Origin: Bradyrhizobium acaciae
GTDB taxonomy: Bacteria; Pseudomonadota; Alphaproteobacteria; Rhizobiales; Xanthobacteraceae
NCBI RefSeq assembly: GCF_020889785.1
Contig: NZ_JACMYK010000007.1
Coordinates: 62,001 to 126,000 of the forward strand
Length of the DNA stretch: 64,000 nt
Direction: 5' to 3'
Shown: positions 52,272-61,415 of the stretch, piece after piece
How positions within the stretch are numbered: position 1 is the stretch's first letter
Layout of the letters: each line of letters begins with the position of its first letter
Notes under the pieces: model-generated
What the model saw: only the letters and a program-made list of their open reading frames with translations
What the model was told of the DNA's origin: nothing
Databases searched by the model: none
Translations under genes and position numbers: made by a program

Positions 52272-52769
52272 ATGTCCGATCGATCAGACGGCAACAGCTC
52301 GCCGCAGTTTGAAAGTCTTCTTGGTCGCTTGCGTGGGTTTCTGTCCCGCTGGCGCGAGTTCGATCTGATGACCGATAGAGAGGTCGATGAGATCGCTCGC
52401 GAGCTTAATCTCTCCACGTCCGATCTCCGGATGCTCGCCCGCGAGCAGGGTTCTCCGGAATTGCTGCGCAAGCGTCTTGAGCATGCAGGTCTGTCCGAGC
52501 AGCAGCTCGCTTCGTCACATTGCGACGTGTTGCGTGATCTACAGCGCGTGTGCGGTCTATGCCATGAGAAGCCGCGCTGCGCCGCGGATCTCGCGCGAGA
52601 GAGACGAGCCAGTCCGGCTAAATATTGTCCGAACGAAATGACCCTGACGGCGCTGAGCCGCGGTGCCGGCGCCAAGCGCCATGGCGCAGGAATTGATGCC
52701 GGTCAACAGGCCGCCAGCGAGATTGTGGTTTCCATGCCGTCAGCCCATCCAAAGAAGGCCTCCACATGA
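52272..52769 (+). CDS. DUF6455-type protein upstream of fixN
   Basis: A 165-residue protein. The first ~125 residues follow the DUF6455 outline: [20 protein letters not shown], a helix with the [11 protein letters not shown] step, [14 protein letters not shown] with three cysteines, and [11 protein letters not shown]. The last ~40 residues have no family counterpart, because the reading frame runs on over the fixN promoter and its FixK box and overlaps fixN by 4 bp. The cysteines might bind metal. FixK-regulated DUF6455 genes near respiratory clusters suggest a role with oxidase metals or haem (inference). Confidence 0.75.
   Translation: MSDRSDGNSSPQFESLLGRLRGFLSRWREFDLMTDREVDEIARELNLSTSDLRMLAREQGSPELLRKRLEHAGLSEQQLASSHCDVLRDLQRVCGLCHEKPRCAADLARERRASPAKYCPNEMTLTALSRGAGAKRHGAGIDAGQQAASEIVVSMPSAHPKKAST
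52693..52706 (+). promoter_or_regulatory. FixK box for fixNOQP, inside the DUF6455 coding region
   Basis: TTGATGCCGGTCAA, centre 66.5 bp before the fixN ATG at 52766. It lies within the 3' part of the upstream gene. Confidence 0.78.
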
Positions 52770-54430
52770 CAAGTCCATCTTCAGTTTCCAAGTCGATTTC
52801 CAAGTCGATGACGATGGGCGAAGCCGGTTTGGCGTCGGGACTTGCGGTTTTTGCCTTCGTCTCCCTTCTCGGCATGGCGATGGGGCACGATGCCGCGTTC
52901 AGTTTCCACGCGGCGCTTGCTTGCGCCGCCAGCCTGATCTCCGTGGTCGTGATCGGCAACCGCTACCTTGACCGTCCGGCCGAATTGCCTCCGGCGGAGA
53001 TCAACGGACGCCCCAATTACTACCTCGGACCGATCAAGTTCGCTTCCGCCATGGCGATGTTCTGGGGTATCGCCGGCTTCACCGTGGGTCTGATCATCGC
53101 GATGCAGCTGGCGTGGCCGGCGCTGAACTTCGATCTGCCCTGGACGACATTCGGCCGGCTGCGACCGCTACATACGTCGGCCGTGATTTTCGCGTTCGGC
53201 GGCAATGTCCTGATCGCAACGTCGTTCTACGTCGTGCAGAAGACCTGCCGCACGCGTCTTGCCGGCGACCTCGCGCCCTGGTTCGTGGTGGTCGGCTACA
53301 ATTTCTTCATTCTGATCGCCGGCACCGGCTATCTATTGGGCGTCACCCAATCGAAGGAATACGCTGAACCGGAATGGTACGCGGACCTCTGGCTGACGAT
53401 CGTCTGGGTGACGTATCTGCTCGTGTTCCTGATGACGCTGGTGAAGCGCAAGGAGCCGCATATCTTCGTCGCCAATTGGTTCTATCTGGCGTTCATCATC
53501 ACGATCGCGGTGCTCCATCTCGGCAACAACCCCGCGCTGCCGGTCTCCTTCCTCGGGTCGAAATCCTACATCGCCTGGGGCGGCGTACAGGATGCAATGT
53601 TCCAGTGGTGGTACGGCCATAACGCGGTCGGCTTCTTCCTGACCGCCGGCTTCCTGGCGATCATGTACTACTTCATTCCGAAGCGGGCGGAGCGCCCGAT
53701 CTATTCCTACCGGCTGTCCATCATCCATTTCTGGGCGCTGATCTTCCTCTACATCTGGGCCGGCCCGCATCATCTGCACTACACGGCGCTGCCGGATTGG
53801 GCGCAGACGCTCGGCATGACCTTCTCGATCATGCTCTGGATGCCATCCTGGGGCGGCATGATCAACGGCCTGATGACGCTGTCGGGAGCTTGGGACAAGC
53901 TGCGTACCGATCCCGTGCTCCGCATGATGGTGGTGTCGGTGGCCTTCTACGGCATGTCGACCTTCGAGGGGCCGATGATGTCGATCAAAGTGGTCAATTC
54001 GCTCAGCCACTACACTGACTGGACCATCGGCCACGTGCATTCCGGTGCGCTGGGCTGGGTCGGATTCGTCTCCTTCGGCGCGCTCTATTGCCTGATCCCC
54101 TGGCTGTGGAATCGCCAGCTTTACAGCCTGAAGCTCGTGAACTGGCACTTCTGGATCTCGACCATCGGCATCGTGCTCTACATCTCGGCGATGTGGGTTT
54201 CGGGAATCCTGCAGGGCCTGATGTGGCGTGCCTACACCTCGCTCGGCTTCCTCGAATATTCCTTCATCGAGTCGGTCGAGGCGATGCATCCCTTCTACAT
54301 CATCCGCGCAGCCGGCGGCGCGCTGTTCCTGGCCGGCGCCCTGATCATGGCTTTCAATCTCTGGATGACGGTCAACGCCGGCCGAGCCAGCGAAACCGAG
54401 GGTGCCGCTGCCCTCCAGCCCGCCGAATAG
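52766..54430 (+). CDS. fixN: cbb3 cytochrome oxidase subunit I (CcoN)
   Basis: A 554-residue protein with about 12-14 membrane spans. Haem and copper ligands are visible: histidine in [12 protein letters not shown] (low-spin haem), [12 protein letters not shown] (CuB and cross-linked His-Tyr region), GPHHLHY (two CuB histidines) and [10 protein letters not shown] (haem b3/b). It is the catalytic subunit that reduces oxygen with high affinity and pumps protons. Expression is from the FixK box inside the upstream gene; fixO follows nine bases later. Confidence 0.95.
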   Translation: MTSPSSVSKSISKSMTMGEAGLASGLAVFAFVSLLGMAMGHDAAFSFHAALACAASLISVVVIGNRYLDRPAELPPAEINGRPNYYLGPIKFASAMAMFWGIAGFTVGLIIAMQLAWPALNFDLPWTTFGRLRPLHTSAVIFAFGGNVLIATSFYVVQKTCRTRLAGDLAPWFVVVGYNFFILIAGTGYLLGVTQSKEYAEPEWYADLWLTIVWVTYLLVFLMTLVKRKEPHIFVANWFYLAFIITIAVLHLGNNPALPVSFLGSKSYIAWGGVQDAMFQWWYGHNAVGFFLTAGFLAIMYYFIPKRAERPIYSYRLSIIHFWALIFLYIWAGPHHLHYTALPDWAQTLGMTFSIMLWMPSWGGMINGLMTLSGAWDKLRTDPVLRMMVVSVAFYGMSTFEGPMMSIKVVNSLSHYTDWTIGHVHSGALGWVGFVSFGALYCLIPWLWNRQLYSLKLVNWHFWISTIGIVLYISAMWVSGILQGLMWRAYTSLGFLEYSFIESVEAMHPFYIIRAAGGALFLAGALIMAFNLWMTVNAGRASETEGAAALQPAE

Positions 54431-54438
54431 GTCACGCA

Positions 54439-55173
54439 ATGTCCTTCTGGAATCGACACAAGATCTTTGAGAAGAACTCGATCATCCTGATCGCCGGCAT
54501 TCTCGTCGTCATTGCCATCGGCGGGCTGGTCGAGATCACGCCGCTGTTCTACCTGAAGAGCACGATCGAGGCGGTCGACGGTGTGCGGCCCTACACGCCG
54601 CTCGAGCTCGCCGGCCGCAACATCTACGTCCGCGAGGGCTGCTATCTCTGCCACTCGCAGATGATCCGGCCGTTGCGCGACGAGGTCGAGCGCTATGGCC
54701 ACTATTCGCTCGCTGCGGAAAGCATGTACGACCATCCGTTCCAGTGGGGCTCCAAGCGTACCGGGCCGGATCTGGCGCGCGTCGGCGGCAAATATTCCGA
54801 CGATTGGCACGTCACCCACCTGATCAATCCGCGGTCGATCGTCCCGCAGTCGGTGATGCCCGGGTATCCGGCGCTGGCGAAGACGGAGCTCGACCCGTCC
54901 GACGTCGCGGCCCATCTGCGCACCAATCGCGCGGTCGGCGTGCCCTATACCGACGAGCAGATCGCCAACGCGGCCGCCGATCTGAAGGCGCAGACCGATC
55001 CCGACGGTGCCGGCTCCGATGCGTTCCAGAAGCGCTATCCGAAGGCCGTGGTCCGCAACTTCGACGGCAAGCCCGGCAATCCGACCGAGCTCGACGCGCT
55101 GATCGCCTATCTGCAGATGCTCGGCACGCTCGTCGACTTCAAGCTCTACAACGAAAAAGCCAACCTGCGCTGA
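54439..55173 (+). CDS. fixO: cbb3 oxidase monohaem cytochrome subunit (CcoO)
   Basis: A 244-residue, membrane-anchored cytochrome c: span at ~15-38, haem site CYLCHSQ near residue 73 and a methionine ligand in [11 protein letters not shown] 54439 begins the conserved [13 protein letters not shown]. It passes electrons from CcoP to CcoN. Lies between fixN and fixQ. Confidence 0.95.
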   Translation: MSFWNRHKIFEKNSIILIAGILVVIAIGGLVEITPLFYLKSTIEAVDGVRPYTPLELAGRNIYVREGCYLCHSQMIRPLRDEVERYGHYSLAAESMYDHPFQWGSKRTGPDLARVGGKYSDDWHVTHLINPRSIVPQSVMPGYPALAKTELDPSDVAAHLRTNRAVGVPYTDEQIANAAADLKAQTDPDGAGSDAFQKRYPKAVVRNFDGKPGNPTELDALIAYLQMLGTLVDFKLYNEKANLR

Positions 55174-55183
55174 GGGCACGAGG

Positions 55184-55348
55184 ATGAAAGCGATCATTCA
55201 AGTCGAGAATTTTGCGTCGAGCCTGGTCGGCACGCTCTGGACGCCCATCTTCGTTGGAATCTTCATCGCCATCGTCGCCTACGCACTGTGGCCCCGCAAC
55301 AAATCTCTCTTCGATGCCGCAGCCCGGATGCCGCTGCGGGAGGACTGA
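55184..55348 (+). CDS. fixQ: cbb3 oxidase small subunit (CcoQ)
   Basis: 54 residues with one membrane span (TLWTPIFVGIFIAIVAYALW) followed by PRNKSLFDAAARMPL, the CcoQ pattern. It stabilises the oxidase. GAGG precedes the ATG; ten bases separate it from fixO and six from fixP. Confidence 0.92.
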   Translation: MKAIIQVENFASSLVGTLWTPIFVGIFIAIVAYALWPRNKSLFDAAARMPLRED

Positions 55349-55354
55349 CCGATC

Positions 55355-56227
55355 ATGAGCGAGCACAATGAGATCGACCACGTTTCCGGCCGCAGCACGA
55401 CCGGTCATGAGTGGGACGGCATCAAGGAGCTGAACACGCCGCTGCCGCGGTGGTGGGTCCTGACATTCTACGCCACGATCATCTGGGCGATCGGCTATTG
55501 GGTCGTCTATCCGGCCTGGCCGCTGGTCTCGGGCTACACCACCGGCCTGTTCCAGTATTCCACCCGCGCGAGCGTCGCGACCGACCTCGCCGATCTGGAG
55601 AAGCTGCGCGGCGAGAAGATGGCGGTGCTCGGCAACGCCTCGCTTGCCGACATCGAGAAGGATCCGGCCTTGCTGGCGCTGGCCCGCGCGCGCGGCAAGA
55701 CTGTGTTTGCCGATAATTGCGCGCCCTGTCACGGCAGCGGCGGCGCCGGCGCCAAGGGCTTTCCCAACCTGAACGATGACGACTGGCTGTGGGGCGGCTC
55801 GCTGGACCAGATCATGCAGACGATCCAGTTCGGCGCGCGATCGGGGCACGCCAAGACCCACGAAGGGCAGATGCTGGCGTTCGGTCGCGATGGCATTCTG
55901 AAGAAGGACGAGATCGTGACCGTCGCCAACTATGTACGCTCGCTGTCCGGCCTTTCCACCGCGCCGAAGTTCGACGCCGCGGCAGGAAAGAAGCTCTTCA
56001 CCGAGAACTGCACGAGCTGCCACGGCGACAACGGCAAGGGCAACCCGGAGCTCGGCGCGCCGAACCTGACCGACCAGATCTGGCTCTATGGCTCCGACGA
56101 GGAGACCCTGGTCGAGACCATCACCAACGGCCGTGCCGGGGTGATGCCGGCCTGGGTCGGCCGTCTGGATCCGGTCACCGTCAAGGCGCTGACGGTCTAT
56201 GTGCACTCGTTGGGCGGCGGCAAATAG
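55355..56227 (+). CDS. fixP: cbb3 oxidase dihaem cytochrome subunit (CcoP)
   Basis: A 290-residue protein: the N-terminal WDGIKELNTPLPRWW motif and a membrane span at ~35-55, then two cytochrome c domains with CAPCH (~residue 128) and CTSCH (~residue 220) and methionines in GQMLAF and GVMPAW. It accepts electrons from the bc1 complex or soluble cytochromes. Confidence 0.95.
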   Translation: MSEHNEIDHVSGRSTTGHEWDGIKELNTPLPRWWVLTFYATIIWAIGYWVVYPAWPLVSGYTTGLFQYSTRASVATDLADLEKLRGEKMAVLGNASLADIEKDPALLALARARGKTVFADNCAPCHGSGGAGAKGFPNLNDDDWLWGGSLDQIMQTIQFGARSGHAKTHEGQMLAFGRDGILKKDEIVTVANYVRSLSGLSTAPKFDAAAGKKLFTENCTSCHGDNGKGNPELGAPNLTDQIWLYGSDEETLVETITNGRAGVMPAWVGRLDPVTVKALTVYVHSLGGGK

Positions 56228-56254
56228 CTGCCGCCGCAAGGGCGTCCGGGATCA

Positions 56255-56268
56255 TTGACCGACGTCAA
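56255..56268 (+). promoter_or_regulatory. FixK box for fixGHIS
   Basis: TTGACCGACGTCAA, centre 61.5 bp before the fixG ATG at 56323. Confidence 0.78.
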
Positions 56269-56322
56269 ACCCGGACCTGGTGCAGCGATGTAGGTTTCAG
56301 CGACAGCCTCCTCGAGCAACCC

Positions 56323-57780
56323 ATGAACAAGCCCGTGTCGCCTGACGAACTCATAACCGACGAAGACGGGCCGCTCTACGCGCCTCGCAAGAAGGTATAC
56401 CCGCAGAGCGTCTCCGGCCGCTTCCGCTCGATCAAATGGCGGCTGATGGCTGTCTGCCTCGGCGTCTACTATTTGCTGCCATTCGTGCGCTGGAATCGCG
56501 GGCTCGGCGCGCCCGACCAGGCGGTGCTGATCGATTTTCCCAACCGGCGCTTCTACTTCTTCTTCATCGAGCTGTGGCCGCAGGAGATCTACTACTTCAC
56601 CGGCCTCTTGGTACTCGCAGCGCTCGCTCTGTTCCTGATGAACGCGCTGGGTGGCCGGATCTGGTGCGGCTATCTCTGCCCGCAGACGGTCTGGACCGAT
56701 CTGTTCTATGCGGTCGAGCGTCTGGTCGAAGGCGATCGCCGCGCCCAGATCAAGGCCGATGCAGGCCCGATGACCGCAAAGCGCGCCGGTCGCCGCGTGC
56801 TGAAGCATGCGATCTGGCTGATGATCGCCTGGTGGACCGGCGGCGCCTGGGTGCTCTATTTCGCTGATGCGCCGACCCTGGTGCGCGATCTGGCGACCTT
56901 TCAGGCACCGGCGATCGCCTATGTTTGGATCGCGATCCTGACCGCGTCGACCTATCTGCTGGCCGGCTACATGCGCGAGCAGGTCTGCGTCTACATGTGC
57001 CCGTGGCCGCGGATCCAGGCCGCGCTGACCGATGAATGGGCGCTCAACGTCACCTACAAATACGATCGCGGCGAGCCGCGTTGCTCGGTGAAGAAGGCGT
57101 TCGACATCCGCGCGCTCGGCGAGAAGGCCGGCGATTGCATCGATTGCAACCAATGCGTTGCGGTGTGCCCGACCGGGATTGACATCCGCGACGGCGCGCA
57201 GCTTGGCTGCATCCAGTGCGGTCTATGCATCGATGCCTGCGATGCGGTCATGACCAAGGTCAGCCGCGGGACCGGCCTGATCGGATACGACAATGACATC
57301 AATGTGCAGCGCCGTATCGCCGGCAAGGAAGAGGTTTTCAAGCCTGTTCGCGCCCGCACGGTCGTCTATGCCGGGCTGATCACCGTCGTCTGCGCAGTGA
57401 TGCTCTATGCATTGATGTCGCGGACCCTGCTCGACGTCAATGTGCTGCATGATCGCAACCCGATCGCGGTGCGGCTCAGCGACGGGGCGACCCGCAACGG
57501 ATACACGCTGCGATTCCTCAACAAGCGCGGCTTCGATCGTGTGATCGCGATCGATATCGATGGGCCACCCGAGGCCAAGCTTCACGTCATCGGCGCGGAC
57601 TCCGTGACGCCAGACCGGCCGATGATCGTCCTCGGCCGGGATGCCACCACCGAATTGCGTGTGCTGGTGACAGCCCCGTTCGATGAAAAGGCGGAAAAGT
57701 CGGTGCCGGTCACATTCCGCATCACTGACGTCGGGCTCGGCGAAGTCGCCTCGGCAACCGACCACTTCGTTCTTCCATAA
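56323..57780 (+). CDS. fixG: FixG / CcoG ferredoxin-like membrane protein
   Basis: A 485-residue protein with five or so membrane spans, the CGYLCPQTVW and CPWPRIQAAL cysteine motifs, two ferredoxin-type clusters (CIDCNQCVAVCP and CIQCGLCIDACD) and a C-terminal immunoglobulin-like domain. CcoG reduces copper for cbb3 assembly. Start ATG 56323 follows a weak ribosome site but is the conserved start. Confidence 0.94.
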   Translation: MNKPVSPDELITDEDGPLYAPRKKVYPQSVSGRFRSIKWRLMAVCLGVYYLLPFVRWNRGLGAPDQAVLIDFPNRRFYFFFIELWPQEIYYFTGLLVLAALALFLMNALGGRIWCGYLCPQTVWTDLFYAVERLVEGDRRAQIKADAGPMTAKRAGRRVLKHAIWLMIAWWTGGAWVLYFADAPTLVRDLATFQAPAIAYVWIAILTASTYLLAGYMREQVCVYMCPWPRIQAALTDEWALNVTYKYDRGEPRCSVKKAFDIRALGEKAGDCIDCNQCVAVCPTGIDIRDGAQLGCIQCGLCIDACDAVMTKVSRGTGLIGYDNDINVQRRIAGKEEVFKPVRARTVVYAGLITVVCAVMLYALMSRTLLDVNVLHDRNPIAVRLSDGATRNGYTLRFLNKRGFDRVIAIDIDGPPEAKLHVIGADSVTPDRPMIVLGRDATTELRVLVTAPFDEKAEKSVPVTFRITDVGLGEVASATDHFVLP

Positions 57781-57795
57781 CGGCGAGATTCTGTC

Positions 57796-58296
57796 ATGGC
57801 AGCCTCAAGTCAAGCGGCGCGACCCATCACCGGACGCTTCGTCCTGATCACGACGGTCGCGTTCTTTGCCGTCGTCATCAGCGTGAACATGGTCATGATG
57901 CGCCTCGCCATCACGACGCTGCCAGGGACCGAGGTCGATAGCGCCTACAGCGCAAGCCTCGCCTATCAGCGCGAGATCGTGGCCGCGCGGCAGCAGAACG
58001 AACGAGACTGGCAGGTCCAGGCGCATATTGATCGGCGACCCGACGGCACCGCCGCGGTCGCACTCGAGGCGCGCGACCGTGCCGGCACGCCACTGACGGG
58101 GATGAATTTCCTCGCTCGGCTTGAGCGACCGATCGATCGCCGCGCCGATCGAGCGATCGAGGTCAGTGAGGCCGGCTTAGGAAGCTATCGCGGTCACGCG
58201 GATGGCGTTGCGGCGGGGCAGTGGGACCTTGTGATCGAGGGCGACGCCGACGGTCGCCGCATGTTCCTGTCGAAGAACCGGATTGTCCTGAACTGA
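57796..58296 (+). CDS. fixH: FixH cbb3 assembly protein
   Basis: A 166-residue protein with one membrane span at ~14-36 (FVLITTVAFFAVVISVNMVM) and a periplasmic beta domain. Length and the GTEVDSAYSASLAYQ segment fit FixH/CcoH, which stays with the oxidase complex during assembly. It sits 15 bp after fixG. Confidence 0.92.
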   Translation: MAASSQAARPITGRFVLITTVAFFAVVISVNMVMMRLAITTLPGTEVDSAYSASLAYQREIVAARQQNERDWQVQAHIDRRPDGTAAVALEARDRAGTPLTGMNFLARLERPIDRRADRAIEVSEAGLGSYRGHADGVAAGQWDLVIEGDADGRRMFLSKNRIVLN

Positions 58297-58307
58297 AGGC
58301 GCACCGC

Positions 58308-60494
58308 ATGCACGCGGATATCGATTTTTCGCATTATTTGAAGAAAACGGGAGCCGGGCTCGTCCATCTCGATCTCGCGGTCGAAGGCATCAACTGCGCA
58401 GGCTGCATGGCCAAGATCGAGCGCAATCTCTCGACCATTCCCGACGTTACCTCTGCCCGCGTCAACCTGACCGACAGTCGCCTGGCGCTGGAGTGGAAAG
58501 CAGGCGCCGTCGACCCGACGCTGTTCGTGAACCGTCTCGCTGAGCTCGGCTACAAAGCCTATCCGTTTGAGCGCGATGATGCCGAAACGTTGGAAGCGCG
58601 GCGGGCACAAGGCCTGTTGCGCCGGCTAGGCGTCGCCGCCTTTGCCGCCATGAACGTGATGATGCTGTCGATCCCGGTGTGGTCCGGTAATGTCTCGGAC
58701 ATGCTGCCGGAGCAGCGCGATTTCTTTCATTGGCTGTCGGCGCTGATCGTGCTGCCGGCGGCGGCCTATTCCGCGCAGCCGTTCTTCTCGTCGGCCCTCT
58801 CAGCGCTGCGGGCGCGCGGCGTCAACATGGACGTGCCGATCAGCATCGGCATCGTGCTTGCGCTGGCGATGTCGGTGATCGAGACCATCAATCACGCCGA
58901 GCATGCCTATTTCGACGCCGCGATCATGCTGATCGCGTTCCTGCTCGCCGGCCGTTATCTCGACCAGAACATGCGGCGGCGTACCCGCGCGTTTGCCGGC
59001 AACCTCGCGGCCCTGAAGGCGGAGACGGCGACGAAGTTCATCAGCCCAACTGAGATCAAGACAGTCCCGGCGGCCGCTATCCGGCCCGGCGACATCGTGC
59101 TCCTGCGGCCCGGCGAGCGCTGCGCGGTCGACGGCAATGTGATCGAGGGGCGCTCGGAGGTCGATCAAAGTCTGATCACGGGCGAGACTTTGCCGGCGAT
59201 GGTCACGCCCGGCAGCGCCGTGTTCGCAGGCACGCTGGTCCGTTCCGGGACATTGCGCGTTCGGGCGTCCGCGGCCTCCGGAGGCACTTTGCTCGATGAG
59301 ATTTCGCGGCTGCTCGATCACGCGCTGCAGGCGCGTTCGCGCTATTTGCGTCTCGCGGAGCGGGCATCAAGGCTCTATGCACCGGTCGTGCACGCGACCG
59401 CACTCCTGACCATGCTGGGCTGGCTGGCCTGGGGCGCGAGTTTTCACGACTCGATCGTGACGGCGATTGCGGTCCTGATCATCACCTGTCCCTGCGCGCT
59501 CGGTCTGGCCATTCCAGCCGTGCAGACCGTTGCGTCCGGCGCATTGTTTGGCTCGGGCGTGCTGCTCAACGCCGGCGATGCGATCGAGCGCATCGCCGAG
59601 ATCGACCGGGTAATCTTCGACAAGACGGGTACTTTGACCCTGCCCGAGCTCGATGTCGCCAATCTCGCGGAGATCCCGGACGATGTCGTGAGGCTCGCGG
59701 GCCGCCTGGCACTGTCGAGCCGGCATCCGGTCGCTGCCGCCATCGCCCGGTATGCGGGAGCGGCTTCACCACTGCCGGACATTCAGGAGGAACCGGGCCA
59801 GGGTGTCCATGGTCTTCACGACGGCCGTCCGATACGTCTGGGGCGCCCGTCATTCTGCGGCGCCGACGACCTCGCCAACGAGATTCTGTGCCGCGATCCG
59901 GAAGCTTCGGTCGTCGCATTCAGCCATGGCGAGAGCCGATACGCCTTCGCGGTTCGGCAACGGCTGCGGCCGGATGCGGCCGAGGTGGTGACAGATTTGG
60001 TGCGCATGGGTGTTGCCGTCGAGATCGTGTCCGGAGATCGCGAACCTGCAGTGCGGCTCGCGGCCGAGACGCTCGGCGTGCATGAATGGCGTGCCGAAGT
60101 GTCCCCGGTCGACAAGATCGACCGTATCGAGGAACTGGTGCGTCAGGGCTGTAAGGTGCTGATGGTCGGCGACGGCTTGAACGATGCGCCGGCTTTGGCT
60201 GCGGCGCACGCCTCGATGTCGCCCGTTACGGCCACCCACATGAGCCAGGCGGTCGCCGATGCGGTCTTCCTCGGCGAACGTCTCGCACCGGTGCTGGCGG
60301 CAGTGAAGGTGTCCCGCAAGGCGTTGCGGCTGATGCGGCAGAATCTTTGGCTTGCCGTCGTCTACAACGTGCTGGCGGTTCCGATCGCAATCGCCGGCCT
60401 GGTCACGCCGCTGATCGCCGCGGCGGCGATGTCGGGCTCGTCGGTGATCGTAATGCTCAACGCGCTGAGGGCGCGAGCGAGGGAGGCAGTCTGA
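58308..60494 (+). CDS. fixI: FixI copper-transporting P-type ATPase
   Basis: A 728-residue P1B ATPase: heavy-metal-binding domain with NCAGCMAKIE near residue 28, the membrane CPC motif (ITCPCALGL), the phosphorylation motif DKTGTLT and hinge GDGLNDAP. It exports copper to the periplasm side for the cbb3 active site. ATG 58308 is chosen; the longer frame only adds the fixH overlap. The fixS start overlaps its stop. Confidence 0.94.
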   Translation: MHADIDFSHYLKKTGAGLVHLDLAVEGINCAGCMAKIERNLSTIPDVTSARVNLTDSRLALEWKAGAVDPTLFVNRLAELGYKAYPFERDDAETLEARRAQGLLRRLGVAAFAAMNVMMLSIPVWSGNVSDMLPEQRDFFHWLSALIVLPAAAYSAQPFFSSALSALRARGVNMDVPISIGIVLALAMSVIETINHAEHAYFDAAIMLIAFLLAGRYLDQNMRRRTRAFAGNLAALKAETATKFISPTEIKTVPAAAIRPGDIVLLRPGERCAVDGNVIEGRSEVDQSLITGETLPAMVTPGSAVFAGTLVRSGTLRVRASAASGGTLLDEISRLLDHALQARSRYLRLAERASRLYAPVVHATALLTMLGWLAWGASFHDSIVTAIAVLIITCPCALGLAIPAVQTVASGALFGSGVLLNAGDAIERIAEIDRVIFDKTGTLTLPELDVANLAEIPDDVVRLAGRLALSSRHPVAAAIARYAGAASPLPDIQEEPGQGVHGLHDGRPIRLGRPSFCGADDLANEILCRDPEASVVAFSHGESRYAFAVRQRLRPDAAEVVTDLVRMGVAVEIVSGDREPAVRLAAETLGVHEWRAEVSPVDKIDRIEELVRQGCKVLMVGDGLNDAPALAAAHASMSPVTATHMSQAVADAVFLGERLAPVLAAVKVSRKALRLMRQNLWLAVVYNVLAVPIAIAGLVTPLIAAAAMSGSSVIVMLNALRARAREAV

Positions 60495-60661
60495 TGGAGG
60501 TACTGGTCTTTCTGGTGCCGCTTGCCCTCGCGCTGGGCTTTGTCGGCCTGCTCGGATTCCTGTGGTCGCTGAAGAGCGGACAGTATGATGACCTCGACGG
60601 TGCGGCTTGGCGTGCCATCGCTGATGACGAGCCGGCGAGCGATCAAGGCCGATCCAGATAG
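60494..60661 (+). CDS. fixS: FixS cbb3 assembly protein
   Basis: 55 residues: one span (LVFLVPLALALGFVGLLGFL) followed by WSLKSGQYDDLDGAAWRAI, the conserved CcoS tail. It starts in the fixI stop (TGATG). It is required for cofactor insertion in cbb3 oxidase. Its last 19 bases overlap an antisense small gene. Confidence 0.93.
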   Translation: MEVLVFLVPLALALGFVGLLGFLWSLKSGQYDDLDGAAWRAIADDEPASDQGRSR

Positions 60662-60816
60662 TGAAAATACACCAGTGAGGCCGCCGAGGCTATGGTCAAC
60701 GCCGTGCCGGCGAGGGCCAGCATCAGTATCCAGTCGGTTCGCCTGCCGGACCGTGCGGCGCGCTGCCGCAGGATCAGGACGGAAGCCAGTCTGCTGATGG
60801 AGGCGAGCCGTGCCAT
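60643..60816 (-). CDS. Small membrane protein convergent with fixS
   Basis: 57 residues from ATG 60816: a basic amphipathic start (MARLASISRLASVLILRQR) and a span WILMLALAGTALTIASAASL. Its ATG lies one base after the stop of the PTHWR protein (TGAGATG), so the two are coupled and share FixK control. It overlaps fixS by 19 bp. No family recognised. Confidence 0.5.
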   Translation of the reverse strand: MARLASISRLASVLILRQRAARSGRRTDWILMLALAGTALTIASAASLVYFHYLDRP

Positions 60817-60817
60817 C

Positions 60818-61063
60818 TCAGCAACAGCTCATCGGCAGCACGTCTGGCTGCCAGTAGCGCCAGTGCGTCGGCGACGCCTTGACGACTTGCATGGTACCCA
60901 AATTGAACCATCCGTCTGCGCGCCGGATGCAGGGGAAGCCCAACGGACGTTGCTTGTCATCGATAACGGCGAGTTCGATCGCGCAGTCGAACGGGGCCGA
61001 CGCGATGTCCCGCCACCCCAAAACAATGAACCAGCGTATGACTGAGCTGAATAGCCGCCGCAT
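60818..61063 (-). CDS. Small conserved protein with PTHWR motif, copy 2
   Basis: 81 residues: WRDIASAPFDCAIELAVID, GFPCIRRADGWFNLG and SPTHWRYWQPD, the same pattern as the protein at 49500-49727. The start ATG 61063 lies 64.5 bp from a FixK box. It leads a two-gene operon with the small membrane protein. Function unknown, but two FixK-linked copies in one island argue for a real microaerobic role. Confidence 0.62.
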   Translation of the reverse strand: MRRLFSSVIRWFIVLGWRDIASAPFDCAIELAVIDDKQRPLGFPCIRRADGWFNLGTMQVVKASPTHWRYWQPDVLPMSCC

Positions 61064-61120
61064 GTCCTGGATATCCTCCGAAGAACAGTGTCAACGATGG
61101 CATGATTGGTCGTCCGCGCG

Positions 61121-61134
61121 TTGATTTGGCGCAA
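61121..61134 (-). promoter_or_regulatory. FixK box for the 61063 operon
   Basis: TTGATTTGGCGCAA, centre 64.5 bp from the start at 61063. Confidence 0.74.
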
Positions 61135-61167
61135 AACGGAAGAGCAGGATTGACCGCAGGGCGGTGA

Positions 61168-61181
61168 TTGACGTCGCTCAA
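61168..61181 (+). promoter_or_regulatory. FixK box for the 61233 frame
   Basis: TTGACGTCGCTCAA, centre 58.5 bp before ATG 61233. It is the last FixK box of the island. Confidence 0.68.
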
Positions 61182-61232
61182 CTCCCCTGTCGGTGGGGCA
61201 GGCTATAGAAGCAGCGAAACTTGGGAGTGAGC

Positions 61233-61415
61233 ATGCAGCGTGTGCGACGACGCGCCGACAGGCTGGAGGTCATCGATGGAAACAAGGCGACGGTGCCCGC
61301 AATGCGTGGCATCATCGGACGCCTCTCGGACGTCTTGGCGGGTGGTAGCGCGCGCCTCAGGGACCATCCGTCATCGCCGGGTTACTCATCCAGTATTCGC
61401 CAGTCAGCCCGATGA
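61233..61415 (+). CDS. Small basic protein behind the last FixK box
   Basis: 60 residues, MQRVRRRADRLEVIDGNKAT and a serine-rich end. GGGAG lies just upstream and the FixK box is at the usual distance, so translation does start here. The second half reads into the Nramp remnant in another frame, so the C-terminus may be the product of a deletion. Unidentified. Confidence 0.38.
   Translation: MQRVRRRADRLEVIDGNKATVPAMRGIIGRLSDVLAGGSARLRDHPSSPGYSSSIRQSAR

Noticed and set aside
53333-54439. Minus-strand open frame of 368 codons
   Set aside because: Antisense of fixN; arginine/histidine-rich shadow.
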